Shown in pieces: positions 41,032-49,663 of a DNA stretch of 64,000 nucleotides; position 1 is the first letter of the stretch, and each line of letters opens with the position of its first letter. Location of the stretch: NCBI GenBank assembly GCA_900544825.1, contig UQWP01000002.1:1-64000 (forward strand), in the 5' to 3' direction. The DNA is from an uncultured Prevotella sp. GTDB lineage: Bacteria; Bacteroidota; Bacteroidia; Bacteroidales; Bacteroidaceae. Made by a program: the position numbers and the translations under genes. The notes beneath the pieces were generated by a model that saw nothing but the letters and a program-made list of their open reading frames with translations, searched no databases and was not told the DNA's origin.

Positions 41032-43128
41032 CTAGCTGATGGCAGCCCAATTGATATGGGTTTTCTTGAGCTCCCGGAGCCGGTTCCAGAGGAGGGAGTT
41101 CTGAGAAAGCTCGCATTGCGGATCGGCATCGATGATGGCCTGGGCCTCGGTGCGGGCTAGCTGCACCAGCTGACCATCTCGGGCTATATTCGCTATTTTC
41201 AGGTCGAAAGCCATACCGCTCTGCTGGGTGCCCTCCAGATCGCCCGGACCACGGAGCTTCAGGTCGGCTTCGGCTATGCGGAATCCATCGTTGGTATCAC
41301 ACATGATGTCTATTCGCTTGCGGGTTTCTTCTGAAAGCTTGTAGTTGGTTACCAGGATGCAGTAGCTCTGGTCGCAGCCACGTCCCACTCGTCCTCTGAG
41401 CTGATGCAGCTGCGAGAGTCCGAAGCGCTGGGCATCCAGGATTACCATCACTGAGGCATTCGGCACATTCACGCCTACCTCTATCACGGTGGTGGCAACG
41501 AGAATCTGGGTCTCTCCCTTCACAAACAGCTCCATCTCTGCTTCTTTTTCGGCAGATTTCATCCTGCCGTGAATCTTGCTCAGGCGGAACTCCGGAAAAG
41601 CCTGCTTCAGCGTCTCATAACCTTCTTCCAGGTTCTTCAGGTCCATCTTTTCGCTCTCCTTGATCAGCGGGAAAACAATATATACCTGTCTGCCCAGATT
41701 AATCTGTCGGCGGATGCTCTGATAGAGACTGGTGAGCTGGTTGTCAAACTTATGCAGCGTCTGAATCGGTTTTCTGCCAGGCGGCAACTCGTCTATCACG
41801 CTCACGTCCAGATCGCCATAGATGGTCATCGCCAGCGTGCGGGGGATAGGGGTGGCGGTCATCACCAGCACATGGGGCGGATTCTCGCTCTTCGCCCAGA
41901 GTTTGGCTCTCTGCGCTACTCCGAACCGATGCTGTTCGTCGATTACCGCTACGCCAAGGCGATGGAAAGCCACTGGGTCCTCTATCACGGCATGCGTGCC
42001 TATCAGTATCTGGATATCGCCGGTGGCAAGTCCGTCGAGTATCTCCTTCCGTTTCTTGCCCTTGACGATACCGGTGAGGAGTTCTACCCGGATGTCCATA
42101 CCCTGCAGAAAATCTCGGATGGTCTGCAGATGCTGCTCTGCAAGGATTTCGGTAGGTGCCATCAGACAGGCTTGATAGCCGTTGTCCAGAGCGATGAGCA
42201 TGGTCATCAGGGCTACGAGCGTCTTGCCCGAGCCTACGTCGCCCTGAAGGAGCCGGTTCATCTGTCTGCCGCTGCACATATCAGCCCTGATCTCGTGCAT
42301 CACCCGTTTCTGAGCACCCGTGAGTTCGAAGGGAAGATGATGGGCGTAGAAGCCGTTGAAGATATCTCCGATGCGATTGAAGATGTAGCCGCGGTATTTG
42401 CGGCGCTGGTCGCTCGCGTACCTTAATATATTAAGCTGCACGTAGAACAGCTCCTCGAACTTCAGTCTTACCTGTGCCTTCTGCATTTCCTGATGGGAAT
42501 GGGGATAGTGGATCATCCGGAGGGCGGCATCGCGGGATACGAGATGCAGGCGGTTGACGATGAAGTCGGGGAGCGTTTCGGGCAGTGGAGGGAGAATGCT
42601 GACCAGGCTTCGGGTTATCCTTTCGATGCTTCGGGAGGTATAACCGCGCTTCTTCATGTTTTCAGTCAACCCGTAGAAGGGCTGCATTCCCATCTCTGAG
42701 ATTTGCAGCTTGCTTGCATCATCTATGTCGGGATGGGCAAACTGGAACCTGCCGTTATAGGCGGATGGCTTGCCGAAGACGATGTACTCGGTTCCTACCT
42801 TGTAGTTCTTGATGATGTACTGGGCGCTGCGGAACCATACCAGATCTACCACGCCGTAGCCATCGGAGAAATGCGCCACGAGCATCTTGTTGCGCTTGCC
42901 GATATCTACTTCCTCGTAGCTCAGGATCTTTCCCTTAAGCTGGACGAAGGGCATATCTGAGGTTAACTCGCTGATATGAAAGATCTTTGAGCGATCTACG
43001 TATTTGTAGGGGTAGTATTCCAGCAGGTCACCATACGAGCGGATGCTGAGCTCCTTGCTCAGAATCTCTTTCGTCTTGGGGCCTACGCTAGGTAGGAATT
43101 GGATGTCTTGATCTAGAATGCTACTCAT
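41032..43128 (-). CDS. recG: ATP-dependent DNA helicase RecG
   Basis: Branch-migration helicase that reverses stalled forks. It has 698 residues, full length. The N-terminal wedge (OB) domain is followed by helicase motif I LLQGDVGSGKTLVAL, motif II VAVIDEQHRFGVAQR (DEQH box), motif III MTATPIPRTLAM, motif V ATTVIEVGVNVPNAS and motif VI QLRGRVGRG. Cytoplasmic. The start at 43128 is separated from the ispD stop by 59 bp containing a REP-like element. Confidence 0.96.
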   Translation of the reverse strand: MSSILDQDIQFLPSVGPKTKEILSKELSIRSYGDLLEYYPYKYVDRSKIFHISELTSDMPFVQLKGKILSYEEVDIGKRNKMLVAHFSDGYGVVDLVWFRSAQYIIKNYKVGTEYIVFGKPSAYNGRFQFAHPDIDDASKLQISEMGMQPFYGLTENMKKRGYTSRSIERITRSLVSILPPLPETLPDFIVNRLHLVSRDAALRMIHYPHSHQEMQKAQVRLKFEELFYVQLNILRYASDQRRKYRGYIFNRIGDIFNGFYAHHLPFELTGAQKRVMHEIRADMCSGRQMNRLLQGDVGSGKTLVALMTMLIALDNGYQACLMAPTEILAEQHLQTIRDFLQGMDIRVELLTGIVKGKKRKEILDGLATGDIQILIGTHAVIEDPVAFHRLGVAVIDEQHRFGVAQRAKLWAKSENPPHVLVMTATPIPRTLAMTIYGDLDVSVIDELPPGRKPIQTLHKFDNQLTSLYQSIRRQINLGRQVYIVFPLIKESEKMDLKNLEEGYETLKQAFPEFRLSKIHGRMKSAEKEAEMELFVKGETQILVATTVIEVGVNVPNASVMVILDAQRFGLSQLHQLRGRVGRGCDQSYCILVTNYKLSEETRKRIDIMCDTNDGFRIAEADLKLRGPGDLEGTQQSGMAFDLKIANIARDGQLVQLARTEAQAIIDADPQCELSQNSLLWNRLRELKKTHINWAAIS

Positions 43129-43148
43129 GTTTGTGATGGTTTTGATAT

Positions 43149-43183
43149 GGGGGACAGGCGATGGAATCGCCCGGAACGGGGGG
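43149..43183 (-). repeat. REP-like hairpin element, copy C
   Basis: GGGGGAC, AGGCGATGGAATCGCC with the last pair mismatched, CGGAACGGGGGG. Lies between recG and ispD, 4 bp from the ispD stop. Confidence 0.75.
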
Positions 43184-43187
43184 AGGG

Positions 43188-43859
43188 CTATTGATTCAGG
43201 AGGGCTTCGGCAATCTTGATGTCGAAGGGAGTGGTAATCTTGATGTTCTCACGATTGCCATCTACCATTGCCACCTGGCAGCCGAGGCTTTCTACTACCG
43301 ATGCATCATCGGTGAACTGCTCCTTGTACTCCTGGTTGAATGCCTGCTTGGCCAGACCGATGTCGAAGGTTTGGGGAGTCTGAACCACACGGTAGTCGCT
43401 GCGGAGTACATTCTTTCCGCCTCCGTGCTGGTCGATGTAGCGCAGGGTGTCGGTAACGGCATATACCGGGATGGCTGCATACTCCTCGCGTGCCGTTTCG
43501 TAGCACTCGCTTATTACCTCTGTAGATACGAATGGGCGCACGCCATCGTGGAAACCTACCACGCCGTCTTCTGTATCAGGAACCAGCGCCAATCCGTTCT
43601 TGGATGACTGGAAGCGGGTATCGCCGCCATTGGCTATCTGATGCTTGATGCCGAAATGATGCTCCTTGCAGAGCTGGTGCCAGTATTCCTGCTGGCTTTC
43701 CGGGAGTACCAGGATGATGTTCAACTCTGGGTTGTACTCGTGGAAGCGTTCGATGGTGCGCATCAGGATAGGCTTGCCAGCTACTGGCAGAAACTGCTTG
43801 GGAATCTCGCTTCCCATACGGAGGCCCTTGCCTCCGGCTACTATGATTACATAATCCAT
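43188..43859 (-). CDS. ispD: 2-C-methyl-D-erythritol 4-phosphate cytidylyltransferase
   Basis: MEP-pathway enzyme making CDP-ME from MEP and CTP. It has 223 residues. The CTP loop [17 protein letters not shown] is at residues 8-24, [11 protein letters not shown] near 100, the TPQTFD block near 163, and the C-terminal [13 protein letters not shown] near 201. It is closer to standard IspD than the copy at 18702 and sits among housekeeping genes, so it is the likely pathway enzyme with ispF and dxr in this window. Confidence 0.94.
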   Translation of the reverse strand: MDYVIIVAGGKGLRMGSEIPKQFLPVAGKPILMRTIERFHEYNPELNIILVLPESQQEYWHQLCKEHHFGIKHQIANGGDTRFQSSKNGLALVPDTEDGVVGFHDGVRPFVSTEVISECYETAREEYAAIPVYAVTDTLRYIDQHGGGKNVLRSDYRVVQTPQTFDIGLAKQAFNQEYKEQFTDDASVVESLGCQVAMVDGNRENIKITTPFDIKIAEALLNQ

Positions 43860-43890
43860 ATTTCTTTCTTTTGAGGGTGAGATTAATAAT

Positions 43891-43924
43891 GGGGGACAGG
43901 CGATGAAATCGCCTGGAACGGGGG
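43891..43924 (-). repeat. REP-like hairpin element, copy D
   Basis: GGGGGAC, hairpin AGGCGATGAAATCGCCT (loop GAA), GGAACGGGGGC. Lies between ispD and the DJ-1 family gene, 4 bp from the latter's stop. Confidence 0.75.
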
Positions 43925-43928
43925 CTTC

Positions 43929-44501
43929 TTACTTGCTTCCCATCAGGTGGGCGTACATCATTCCCTTCTGCAATTCGCCAGTGATGCCATCGCCTACAAA
44001 GTAGCTCAGAATCTTGTAGGCGTATGGAAGGGTGGCTGCAGGACCTTCGCCCGTTATCACGTTGCCATCCTCCTGGAAGAGGGTAGCTGTGTATTCGGTG
44101 CTTGCGCTGAAATACTGCTCGAAGCCAGGATAGCAGGTCGCCTTCTTGCCATCCAGGATACCGGTGCTTGCCAGAACCATAGGGGCTGCGCAGATGGCGC
44201 CGATTCGCTTGCCAGCCTTGTGCTGTGCGATGAGAGCCTGGCGTACACCCTCGTGCTCGTTGAGATGACTGCTGCCAGGCATTCCTCCAGGCAGGAGAAG
44301 CATATCGGCATCTTCGAAGCTCTGGATGTCCTCAATCTTGAGGTCAGCCTTGATGGTGATGCCGTGGGAAGTCTCTACCCACTCACTTCCAGTGATACTT
44401 ACAGTCTTGATATCCACGCCACCTCTGCGCAGGATGTCAACAGGAGCCAAACCTTCGATTTCCTCGAAGCCGTTGGCAAGAAATTCATATACCTTAGCCA
44501 T
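43929..44501 (-). CDS. DJ-1/PfpI family protein
   Basis: From the ATG at 44501 it has 190 residues; the longer reading to 44744 crosses two promoter boxes and overlaps nadK, so it is rejected. The core has MAKVYEFLANGFEEIEGLAP with the conserved Glu, MLLLPGGMPGSSHL, and the nucleophile-elbow Cys in IGAICAAPMVLASTG near residue 107. The family (YajL/ThiJ) includes chaperones and glyoxalase-like enzymes; deglycase claims are disputed. It is divergent from nadK with overlapping promoters. Confidence 0.88.
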   Translation of the reverse strand: MAKVYEFLANGFEEIEGLAPVDILRRGGVDIKTVSITGSEWVETSHGITIKADLKIEDIQSFEDADMLLLPGGMPGSSHLNEHEGVRQALIAQHKAGKRIGAICAAPMVLASTGILDGKKATCYPGFEQYFSASTEYTATLFQEDGNVITGEGPAATLPYAYKILSYFVGDGITGELQKGMMYAHLMGSK

Positions 44502-44540
44502 AATTTTATCTTTTTTATTGCGTAATTCAATAATTAATGC

Positions 44541-44562
44541 TATTTTTGCAACTGCAAATGTA
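44541..44562. promoter_or_regulatory. Interlocked divergent -7 boxes (nadK plus, DJ-1 gene minus)
   Basis: TATTTTTG at 44541-44548 (plus; with ATTG at 44517-44520 as -33) and CAAATGTA at 44555-44562 (TACATTTG on the minus strand). They are 6 bp apart, so the two promoters may compete. Confidence 0.6.
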
Positions 44563-44588
44563 AGAATAATAATTGAAATAACAAAATA

Positions 44589-45479
44589 ATGGCACAACAA
44601 CATTTGAAATTTGCTATTTTTGGCAATGAATATCAGGCCAAGAAGAGTGTTTCCATCATGCGAATCCTCTCTTATCTGGAGAAAAGAGAGGCAGAAGTGT
44701 ATATCGAAAGTCTCTTCTACGACTTTCTTACCAAGGTGGAGCACCTTGAAGTGCAGGCAGCAGGTGTATTCGAGGATTACAATTTTGATGTAGATTATGT
44801 TATTTCGATGGGTGGCGACGGAACCTTCCTCAAGGCGGCGAGCCGTGTGGGAGCCAAGGGAACGCCTATCATCGGCGTGAATATGGGCCGATTGGGATTC
44901 CTTGCCGATGTGCTGCCTAGCGAGATCGATTCAGCGCTGGATAGTCTCTATGCTGGTGAATGTAGGATAGAGGAGCATGCCATCATCGAGGTGAAGGCTG
45001 AGGGCGGTATCCTGGCGGGCTATCCTTTTGCCCTGAATGACATCGCCGTGTTGAAGCGTGATGATGCTTCGATGATTTCCATCCGTACCCAGGTGGACGG
45101 CGAGTTTCTGGTTACCTATCAGGCGGATGGGCTTATCGTGACCACGCCTACGGGTTCTACAGCTTATAATCTCTCTAATGGCGGACCTATCATCATTCCG
45201 CAGAGTGGCAGTCTCTGTCTTACTCCTGTGGCGCCTCATAGCTTGAACATCCGTCCTATCGTGATCAATGATACGGTAGAGATCGTGCTGGATGTGGAGA
45301 GCCGCAGCCATAATTATCTCGTGGCGATTGATGGCAGAAGCGAACGCATGACCGAGCAGACCCGCCTGATTATCCGCAAGGCTCCACATACTATCAAGAT
45401 TGTGAAGCAGCGCAACCAGCGATATTTCTCCACGCTGAGAGAGAAGCTGATGTGGGGAGCTGATCAGAGGCAGAGATAA
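44589..45479 (+). CDS. nadK: NAD kinase
   Basis: ATP-dependent phosphorylation of NAD to NADP. It has 296 residues. The signature ISMGGDGTFLKAAS, with GGDGT at 75-79 and the catalytic Asp77, is followed by GVNMGRLGFLADV, the PFALNDIAVLKRD block, and the glycine-rich GLIVTTPTGSTAYNLSNGGP near residue 180. Cytoplasmic. The start is 41 bp after the -7 box. A bidirectional terminator follows the stop. Confidence 0.96.
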   Translation: MAQQHLKFAIFGNEYQAKKSVSIMRILSYLEKREAEVYIESLFYDFLTKVEHLEVQAAGVFEDYNFDVDYVISMGGDGTFLKAASRVGAKGTPIIGVNMGRLGFLADVLPSEIDSALDSLYAGECRIEEHAIIEVKAEGGILAGYPFALNDIAVLKRDDASMISIRTQVDGEFLVTYQADGLIVTTPTGSTAYNLSNGGPIIIPQSGSLCLTPVAPHSLNIRPIVINDTVEIVLDVESRSHNYLVAIDGRSERMTEQTRLIIRKAPHTIKIVKQRNQRYFSTLREKLMWGADQRQR

Positions 45480-45490
45480 ATAAAAAGAAC

Positions 45491-45537
45491 AACGCCCGGT
45501 GTAGCTTTTTTGATTTGCTACGCCAGGCGTTTTTTGC
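45491..45537. terminator. Bidirectional terminator between nadK and the amylase gene
   Basis: AACGCCCGGTGTAGC (45491-45505) pairs with GCTACGCCAGGCGTT (45518-45532) apart from one mismatch and one G-U pair, with TTTTT on the plus side and AAAAAG on the other. Confidence 0.75.
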
Positions 45538-45553
45538 TTGATCTTTATCCTGA

Positions 45554-45734
45554 AAACCTAAATCTAGTTTTTAAATAATCTAAACCTTGTTATCAACAAT
45601 CTTAAACCTTATTCGAACTAAACCTATACCTTACAATACAATCTTAAACCTTATTCAAACTAAAACCTACATCTTTCATCAACAATCTTAAACCTTTTCT
45701 TAATAAATCTAAACCTTTTTGAAACCTATATCTT
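45554..45734 (-). repeat. AAACCT/CAATCTTAAACCTT repeat array, ~43-bp (2 x 21.5) period
   Basis: CAATCTTAAACCTT-type blocks put their AAACCT core at 45582, 45604, 45646, 45690 and 45711 (spacings 22, 42, 44, 21), with degenerate copies between. The array is in the 3' region of the amylase gene on the minus strand, before the terminator at 45491-45537. It may be transcribed as a long 3' UTR. It resembles the AGGTT-rich RNA at 12021. Confidence 0.65.
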
Positions 45735-45763
45735 ATAATATTTTAGTAATGTGTAGAACGACT

Positions 45764-47791
45764 TTATCTGATAACGATCTTCTTGCCTTGATGAATATAG
45801 ATGCCAGTTTGCTGTGGCTTCTGATTCATCTTCATACCATCCAGGGTGTACCAGGCATTGTCGGTGCTTGCTGCCTTGTCGATGGTAGGAGCTGCGGTGA
45901 TGCCTGTAGTTGGCATATCAACCGTAACATCTTTGATCTTATAGTGACCTTCATTGTTCTTCTCATTCAGAACCTCTAGGTAGGTATCCTTGTTGATATC
46001 CGTAAAATCTACGGTCTGTGGAGTTCCTGTACCTGTACTGAATACGAATGAAACCTTATAGTCCTTGCTCTTGATCTTGTAAGTCTGATAATACCATTTC
46101 TTGCCTTCGATCTCCTTGCACTGGGTGATTTTATCGCCAGGCCATGTCTTAGTGGCAGTCAGATTCTCATCTGGTTTCTCGCACCAAGCCCAGAAGTTGA
46201 AGCCATCTTTCCATTCTACTTGGTCTGCGTTGGCATATACGGTGATATCGTATGGCTCGAAGTCTGCTGGTTTTGTAATCTGATAAGTGCGGGTAAGTAC
46301 GCTGCTTACTGCGCCATCTACCAACAAACCTACCTTGAGGGTTGTCTCTCCGATAGGGAGTTCGATTTCCTCGCCGCTCTTTGCCTTTTGGCTGTTGGCA
46401 GTAGGTTCTGTGCCATCGGTGGTATAAACCAGCTGTGCATTATCCTTGTTGCTCACAGCCACGAGCTTTGCCTTCTGTGCGCCTTCATATTCGCCTGATG
46501 CCAGATTTACCCAAGCCACGTTTGCCTTCTTGGACATGAAATAGCGATAGTGATAGCCGTTGAGGATTTCTGCGTATGCGTTAGAAGGTGTAAACTTGTT
46601 GGCGTTAGGACCCACGATGGCAAGGAGCGAAGTCTTTGTGCCGGTGGTCAAGATACCATTAAATCCATCGCCCTTGTAGGCATTGAAGGTGGTATTGCTT
46701 GTATTGGTGATGCCAGCCTGCTGACGGGCATTGATCATCGCCTTGATATCCTGTTTGCAGTCAATCCAGTGCTTGTAGAATACGCATGGGGTGCCGCAGG
46801 ATGCCAGAATATAGGCATTGGCAGCCAAGGTATCCTTGCGGATAGGGTCCTGCTGTTCGCCGGCTGAGCGGTATTCTGTATCGTGATTTTCTACGAAGGT
46901 GATGGCATACTGCTTATAGCTGTTGTCGTTAGCCAGACCATCTGTCTTTACGGTTGACCATTTTGCATTGATGGCATCGCGTACCACGTAGCGGATAGGG
47001 AAGTCGAAGGCAGCACTGGTTATCTGTTCGTTCACCTTGGTGCTTTCGAGCCAGTTTTTCACCTTGTTGACATTACCATCCAAATATTCTCCGATAGAAT
47101 AAGTAGGCTTGGTAGCGGTATTATAGATGCCTGTAAACTTGCCGCTGTATCCCTTTACCATATCATAGCGGAATCCGGCATAGCCGAAGTCGTTGAGGAG
47201 CATATCGAGATAGGCTTTCACGATGGTCTGCACATTCTCGCTGCTGTGGTCGAGATCGCGCATACCGCTCCAGTCTTCTCCGGTATCATTATTGTTGCTG
47301 AGCTTTACGCCCTGCTTATCTGCTTCCTTTTTTGTCTTGCCGCCATCATCGTTGGCGCAGATATCTGTAGATTTCATCTCGTAGGTTACTCCCTTGTAGG
47401 TTTCCACCGGGAAATCAAACCAGGTGGATACGTTCTTGCGGTGATTGATCACCACGTCGGCGATGGTTCCGATGCCGTTTGCCTTAAAGCTCTTGATGAG
47501 AGAGCGGAGTTCGATTTCACTTCCGAAAGAACTTTCGTAGTTGGAAAACCAGTAGAGGTCGTCGTAACCCATTGATTTATGTCCGCAATAGGCGCTCTGT
47601 GGAATCCATACGAGGTTGAAGTACTGTCCCAGTTCTGGAGCCTGTGCTTCGAGCTTGGTCCATTTGGATTCGCTGAAGGAATCCCAGTAGAATCCCTGCA
47701 GCATCACGCCGCTATAGTTGGCAGGCCAACCTTGTGCGAACATATTGATGGTTGCCAATAGGGCAACGAGTGTTAAGTAGATTTTCTTCAT
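45764..47791 (-). CDS. Secreted alpha-amylase (GH13) with T9SS-like C-terminal tail
   Basis: Starch endo-hydrolase, 675 residues. The signal peptide ends near residue 20 (TINMFAQ), with no lipobox, unlike Bacteroides SusG. GH13 regions are TIADVVINHR, GFRYDMVKGY (nucleophile Asp), YSIGEYLDG (acid/base Glu) and FVENHDTEYR (transition-state Asp). The C-terminal part has beta-sandwich starch-binding-like modules (YANADQVEWKDGFNFWAW). The last 35 residues (WYTLDGMKMNQKPQQTGIYI then GKKIVIR) look like a short Prevotella T9SS sorting tail. An upstream LacI-type operator at 47889 links it to the sus genes. Confidence 0.92.
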   Translation of the reverse strand: MKKIYLTLVALLATINMFAQGWPANYSGVMLQGFYWDSFSESKWTKLEAQAPELGQYFNLVWIPQSAYCGHKSMGYDDLYWFSNYESSFGSEIELRSLIKSFKANGIGTIADVVINHRKNVSTWFDFPVETYKGVTYEMKSTDICANDDGGKTKKEADKQGVKLSNNNDTGEDWSGMRDLDHSSENVQTIVKAYLDMLLNDFGYAGFRYDMVKGYSGKFTGIYNTATKPTYSIGEYLDGNVNKVKNWLESTKVNEQITSAAFDFPIRYVVRDAINAKWSTVKTDGLANDNSYKQYAITFVENHDTEYRSAGEQQDPIRKDTLAANAYILASCGTPCVFYKHWIDCKQDIKAMINARQQAGITNTSNTTFNAYKGDGFNGILTTGTKTSLLAIVGPNANKFTPSNAYAEILNGYHYRYFMSKKANVAWVNLASGEYEGAQKAKLVAVSNKDNAQLVYTTDGTEPTANSQKAKSGEEIELPIGETTLKVGLLVDGAVSSVLTRTYQITKPADFEPYDITVYANADQVEWKDGFNFWAWCEKPDENLTATKTWPGDKITQCKEIEGKKWYYQTYKIKSKDYKVSFVFSTGTGTPQTVDFTDINKDTYLEVLNEKNNEGHYKIKDVTVDMPTTGITAAPTIDKAASTDNAWYTLDGMKMNQKPQQTGIYIHQGKKIVIR

Positions 47792-47828
47792 ATTTATTCA
47801 GTTAGAGATGTTGCTTTGATAACTGTTG

Positions 47829-47836
47829 CAAAGTTA
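47829..47836 (-). promoter_or_regulatory. -7 box (TAACTTTG) of the amylase gene
   Basis: CAAAGTTA on the plus strand; transcription would start near 47823, about 32 nt before the ATG. The operator centre is 62.5 bp upstream. Confidence 0.65.
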
Positions 47837-47888
47837 CGATGAAAATCGGTGAGTTGTTTCTCTAACTGGTGTAAATTGAGCAAAAGAA

Positions 47889-47907
47889 ATGCGCAAACGT
47901 TTGCATT
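47889..47907 (-). promoter_or_regulatory. LacI-family operator upstream of the amylase gene
   Basis: ATGCGCAAACGTTTGCATT, with a perfect 12-bp palindrome GCAAACGTTTGC at 47893-47904 and the central CG typical of LacI-family sites. The same 19 bp occur between susC and lacI at 61265. Confidence 0.85.
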
Positions 47908-48062
47908 TGTGACGATTTTTCTTTATCTTTCCTTCGCTGAGATTTTCGTATTTTCAACTGATTCTTGTTCGTTTATGAATATCGAAAATATGAGGTATAA
48001 TTTGAATGTATTGAAAATCAAGTAGTTAGAATTTTGCTCTTCAAAGGTGGATTTTGAGATTT

Positions 48063-48195
48063 CTATAGTTGTACGACTATAACCCCTATAGTTGTACGAC
48101 TATAGCTCTATGGTTGTACAACTATAGCCTATATAGTCGTACAACTGTAACTTTATAGTCGTACAACTATAGGTGTTTTTGTCGTACAACTGCAG
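48063..48195. repeat. Six palindromes at 22.5-bp period (TATAGTTGTACGACTATA type)
   Basis: The GTAC centres lie at 48071, 48094, 48116, 48139, 48161 and 48184: spacings 23, 22, 23, 22, 23. Units 1-3 have GTTG on the left arm; units 4-6 have GTCG on the left and CAAC on the right, as if inverted. The array is about 230-360 bp upstream of an AAA ATPase gene, in a 630-bp gene-free stretch. Confidence 0.9.
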
Positions 48196-48328
48196 TTTTT
48201 TATTTATGAAATAGGGGAGTGATGTATGTTGAAGTCATTTTTTCGCTTCTAGATTACCCACTGATCAATAGGCAAAATATGGATATAAATACTTACATCA
48301 ACAGATTTTATTAAAAAACTAAAAAACA

Positions 48329-48360
48329 TTTGGCTATCTCGTTTTTTATTGCGTAATTTG
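48329..48360 (+). promoter_or_regulatory. Weak promoter candidate for the 48422 ATPase
   Basis: TTTG at 48329-48332 is followed after 21 nt by TAATTTG at 48354-48360, one base short of the TAnnTTTG consensus. The leader would be about 55 nt. Confidence 0.35.
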
Positions 48361-48421
48361 CGTTGCGTAAAAAGCGCAATGGTTGTATGTGTAACGAAAA
48401 CAATAAGATAAAAGCAATAAT

Positions 48422-49558
48422 ATGGCAACATTGAACAATCCTTTTGTAGTATATGGTTATAAAGGCGCCGAGTATTTCTGCGATCGTCAAAAAGAAACCG
48501 AGAAGATGATTTCTACGCTGCATAACGAGCGTAATATCACGCTTGTTGCTCCTCGCCGTATGGGTAAGACGGGCTTGATACATCATGTCTTCCATCAGAT
48601 GGAGGAGCAATATGAGGGGGTGAAGTGTTTCTATCTCGACATCTTTGCCACCAAGAACCTGGAGCAGATGGTGCAACTGATGGCTTCTGAAATCATCGGC
48701 AAACTGGATACGGTTTCCCAATCTGCTCTCCGAAAGGTACAGGAATTCTTCAGCAGTTGGCGACCTACCTTGACGATCGATGAATTAACCGGTATTCCAA
48801 CCTTTTCTTTGGATTTGAAGCCGAGCGAGGGAAGGGAGAGTTTGAAGCGAATCTTCGAGTATTTGAAGCAGTCGGGAAAGCGATGCTATATTGCGATAGA
48901 TGAGTTTCAGCAGATATTAAGTTATCCGGAGGATGGGGTAGAGGCGATGATCCGTTCTTATATCCAGTTCTTGCCGAATGTATATTTCGTGTTTTCTGGC
49001 AGTCAGCAGCACATGATGCAGGAGATGTTCCTTTCGGCAAACCGTCCTTTCTTCCAGAGTTCGCTGGTGTTGTCTTTGCCCTGCATCGAAGAGTCGGTTT
49101 ATCGGGAGTTTGCCAATCGTCTGTTGTCATCTCAGCATAGGGTGATAGACGAATCCGTCTTTTCTTATATCTATCAGCAGTCGGGCGGTGTAACCTGGTA
49201 TGTGCAGGCGATATTGCATGGCATTTACGAGCATGGTTCTTACGGGATAACGAAGTCGTTGGTGGATGAGGTGATTCAGGAGTTGATAGAGGAGCAGGCG
49301 ATGGCTTATCAGAACTATTGTGCCTGGCTTACGGAGAACCAGCAGCTGCTGTTGCTGGCGATAGCTAATGAGAGCCTGGTGTCTTCGCCTTTAAGCCAGC
49401 AGTTTATCAGCATCCACCATCTTCCAGCCACGAGCAGCGTGAAGACGGCATTAAAAGCTTTGGTGGATAAGCAGCTGGTAAGCAAGACTCCAAAAGGCTA
49501 TTTAGTAAGCGACCGCTTCTTTGCGAAGTGGCTGGTGAGAGGGAGAATCACTTCATAG
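48422..49558 (+). CDS. AAA (archaeal-type) ATPase with winged-helix C terminus
   Basis: A 378-residue P-loop ATPase of the Arch_ATPase/ATPase_2 type. Walker A is APRRMGKT (43-50), Walker B is CYIAIDEFQQ (155-164), and a sensor-like FVFSGSQQHMM follows near 190. The C-terminal 80 residues look like a winged helix (residues about 300-370, TSSVKTALKALVDKQLVSKT), so it may bind DNA. Function of the family is not established; members are scattered accessory genes in Bacteroidota. It lies alone, flanked by palindromic arrays on both sides (48063 upstream, 49664 downstream). Confidence 0.75.
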   Translation: MATLNNPFVVYGYKGAEYFCDRQKETEKMISTLHNERNITLVAPRRMGKTGLIHHVFHQMEEQYEGVKCFYLDIFATKNLEQMVQLMASEIIGKLDTVSQSALRKVQEFFSSWRPTLTIDELTGIPTFSLDLKPSEGRESLKRIFEYLKQSGKRCYIAIDEFQQILSYPEDGVEAMIRSYIQFLPNVYFVFSGSQQHMMQEMFLSANRPFFQSSLVLSLPCIEESVYREFANRLLSSQHRVIDESVFSYIYQQSGGVTWYVQAILHGIYEHGSYGITKSLVDEVIQELIEEQAMAYQNYCAWLTENQQLLLLAIANESLVSSPLSQQFISIHHLPATSSVKTALKALVDKQLVSKTPKGYLVSDRFFAKWLVRGRITS

Positions 49559-49663
49559 TCCTTCCATCATTCTGCTGGTATATAGATTACGTGATGTAAA
49601 TAATATTCTAGAAAGAGACAATCAAGAAGAAATTCCCGTAAAATGGGGAAAGAAGAGATTGAA

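Noticed and set aside
44502..44744. N-terminal extension of the DJ-1 family protein
   Set aside because: It crosses both divergent promoter boxes and overlaps nadK; the family start MAKVYEFLANGFEE is at 44501.
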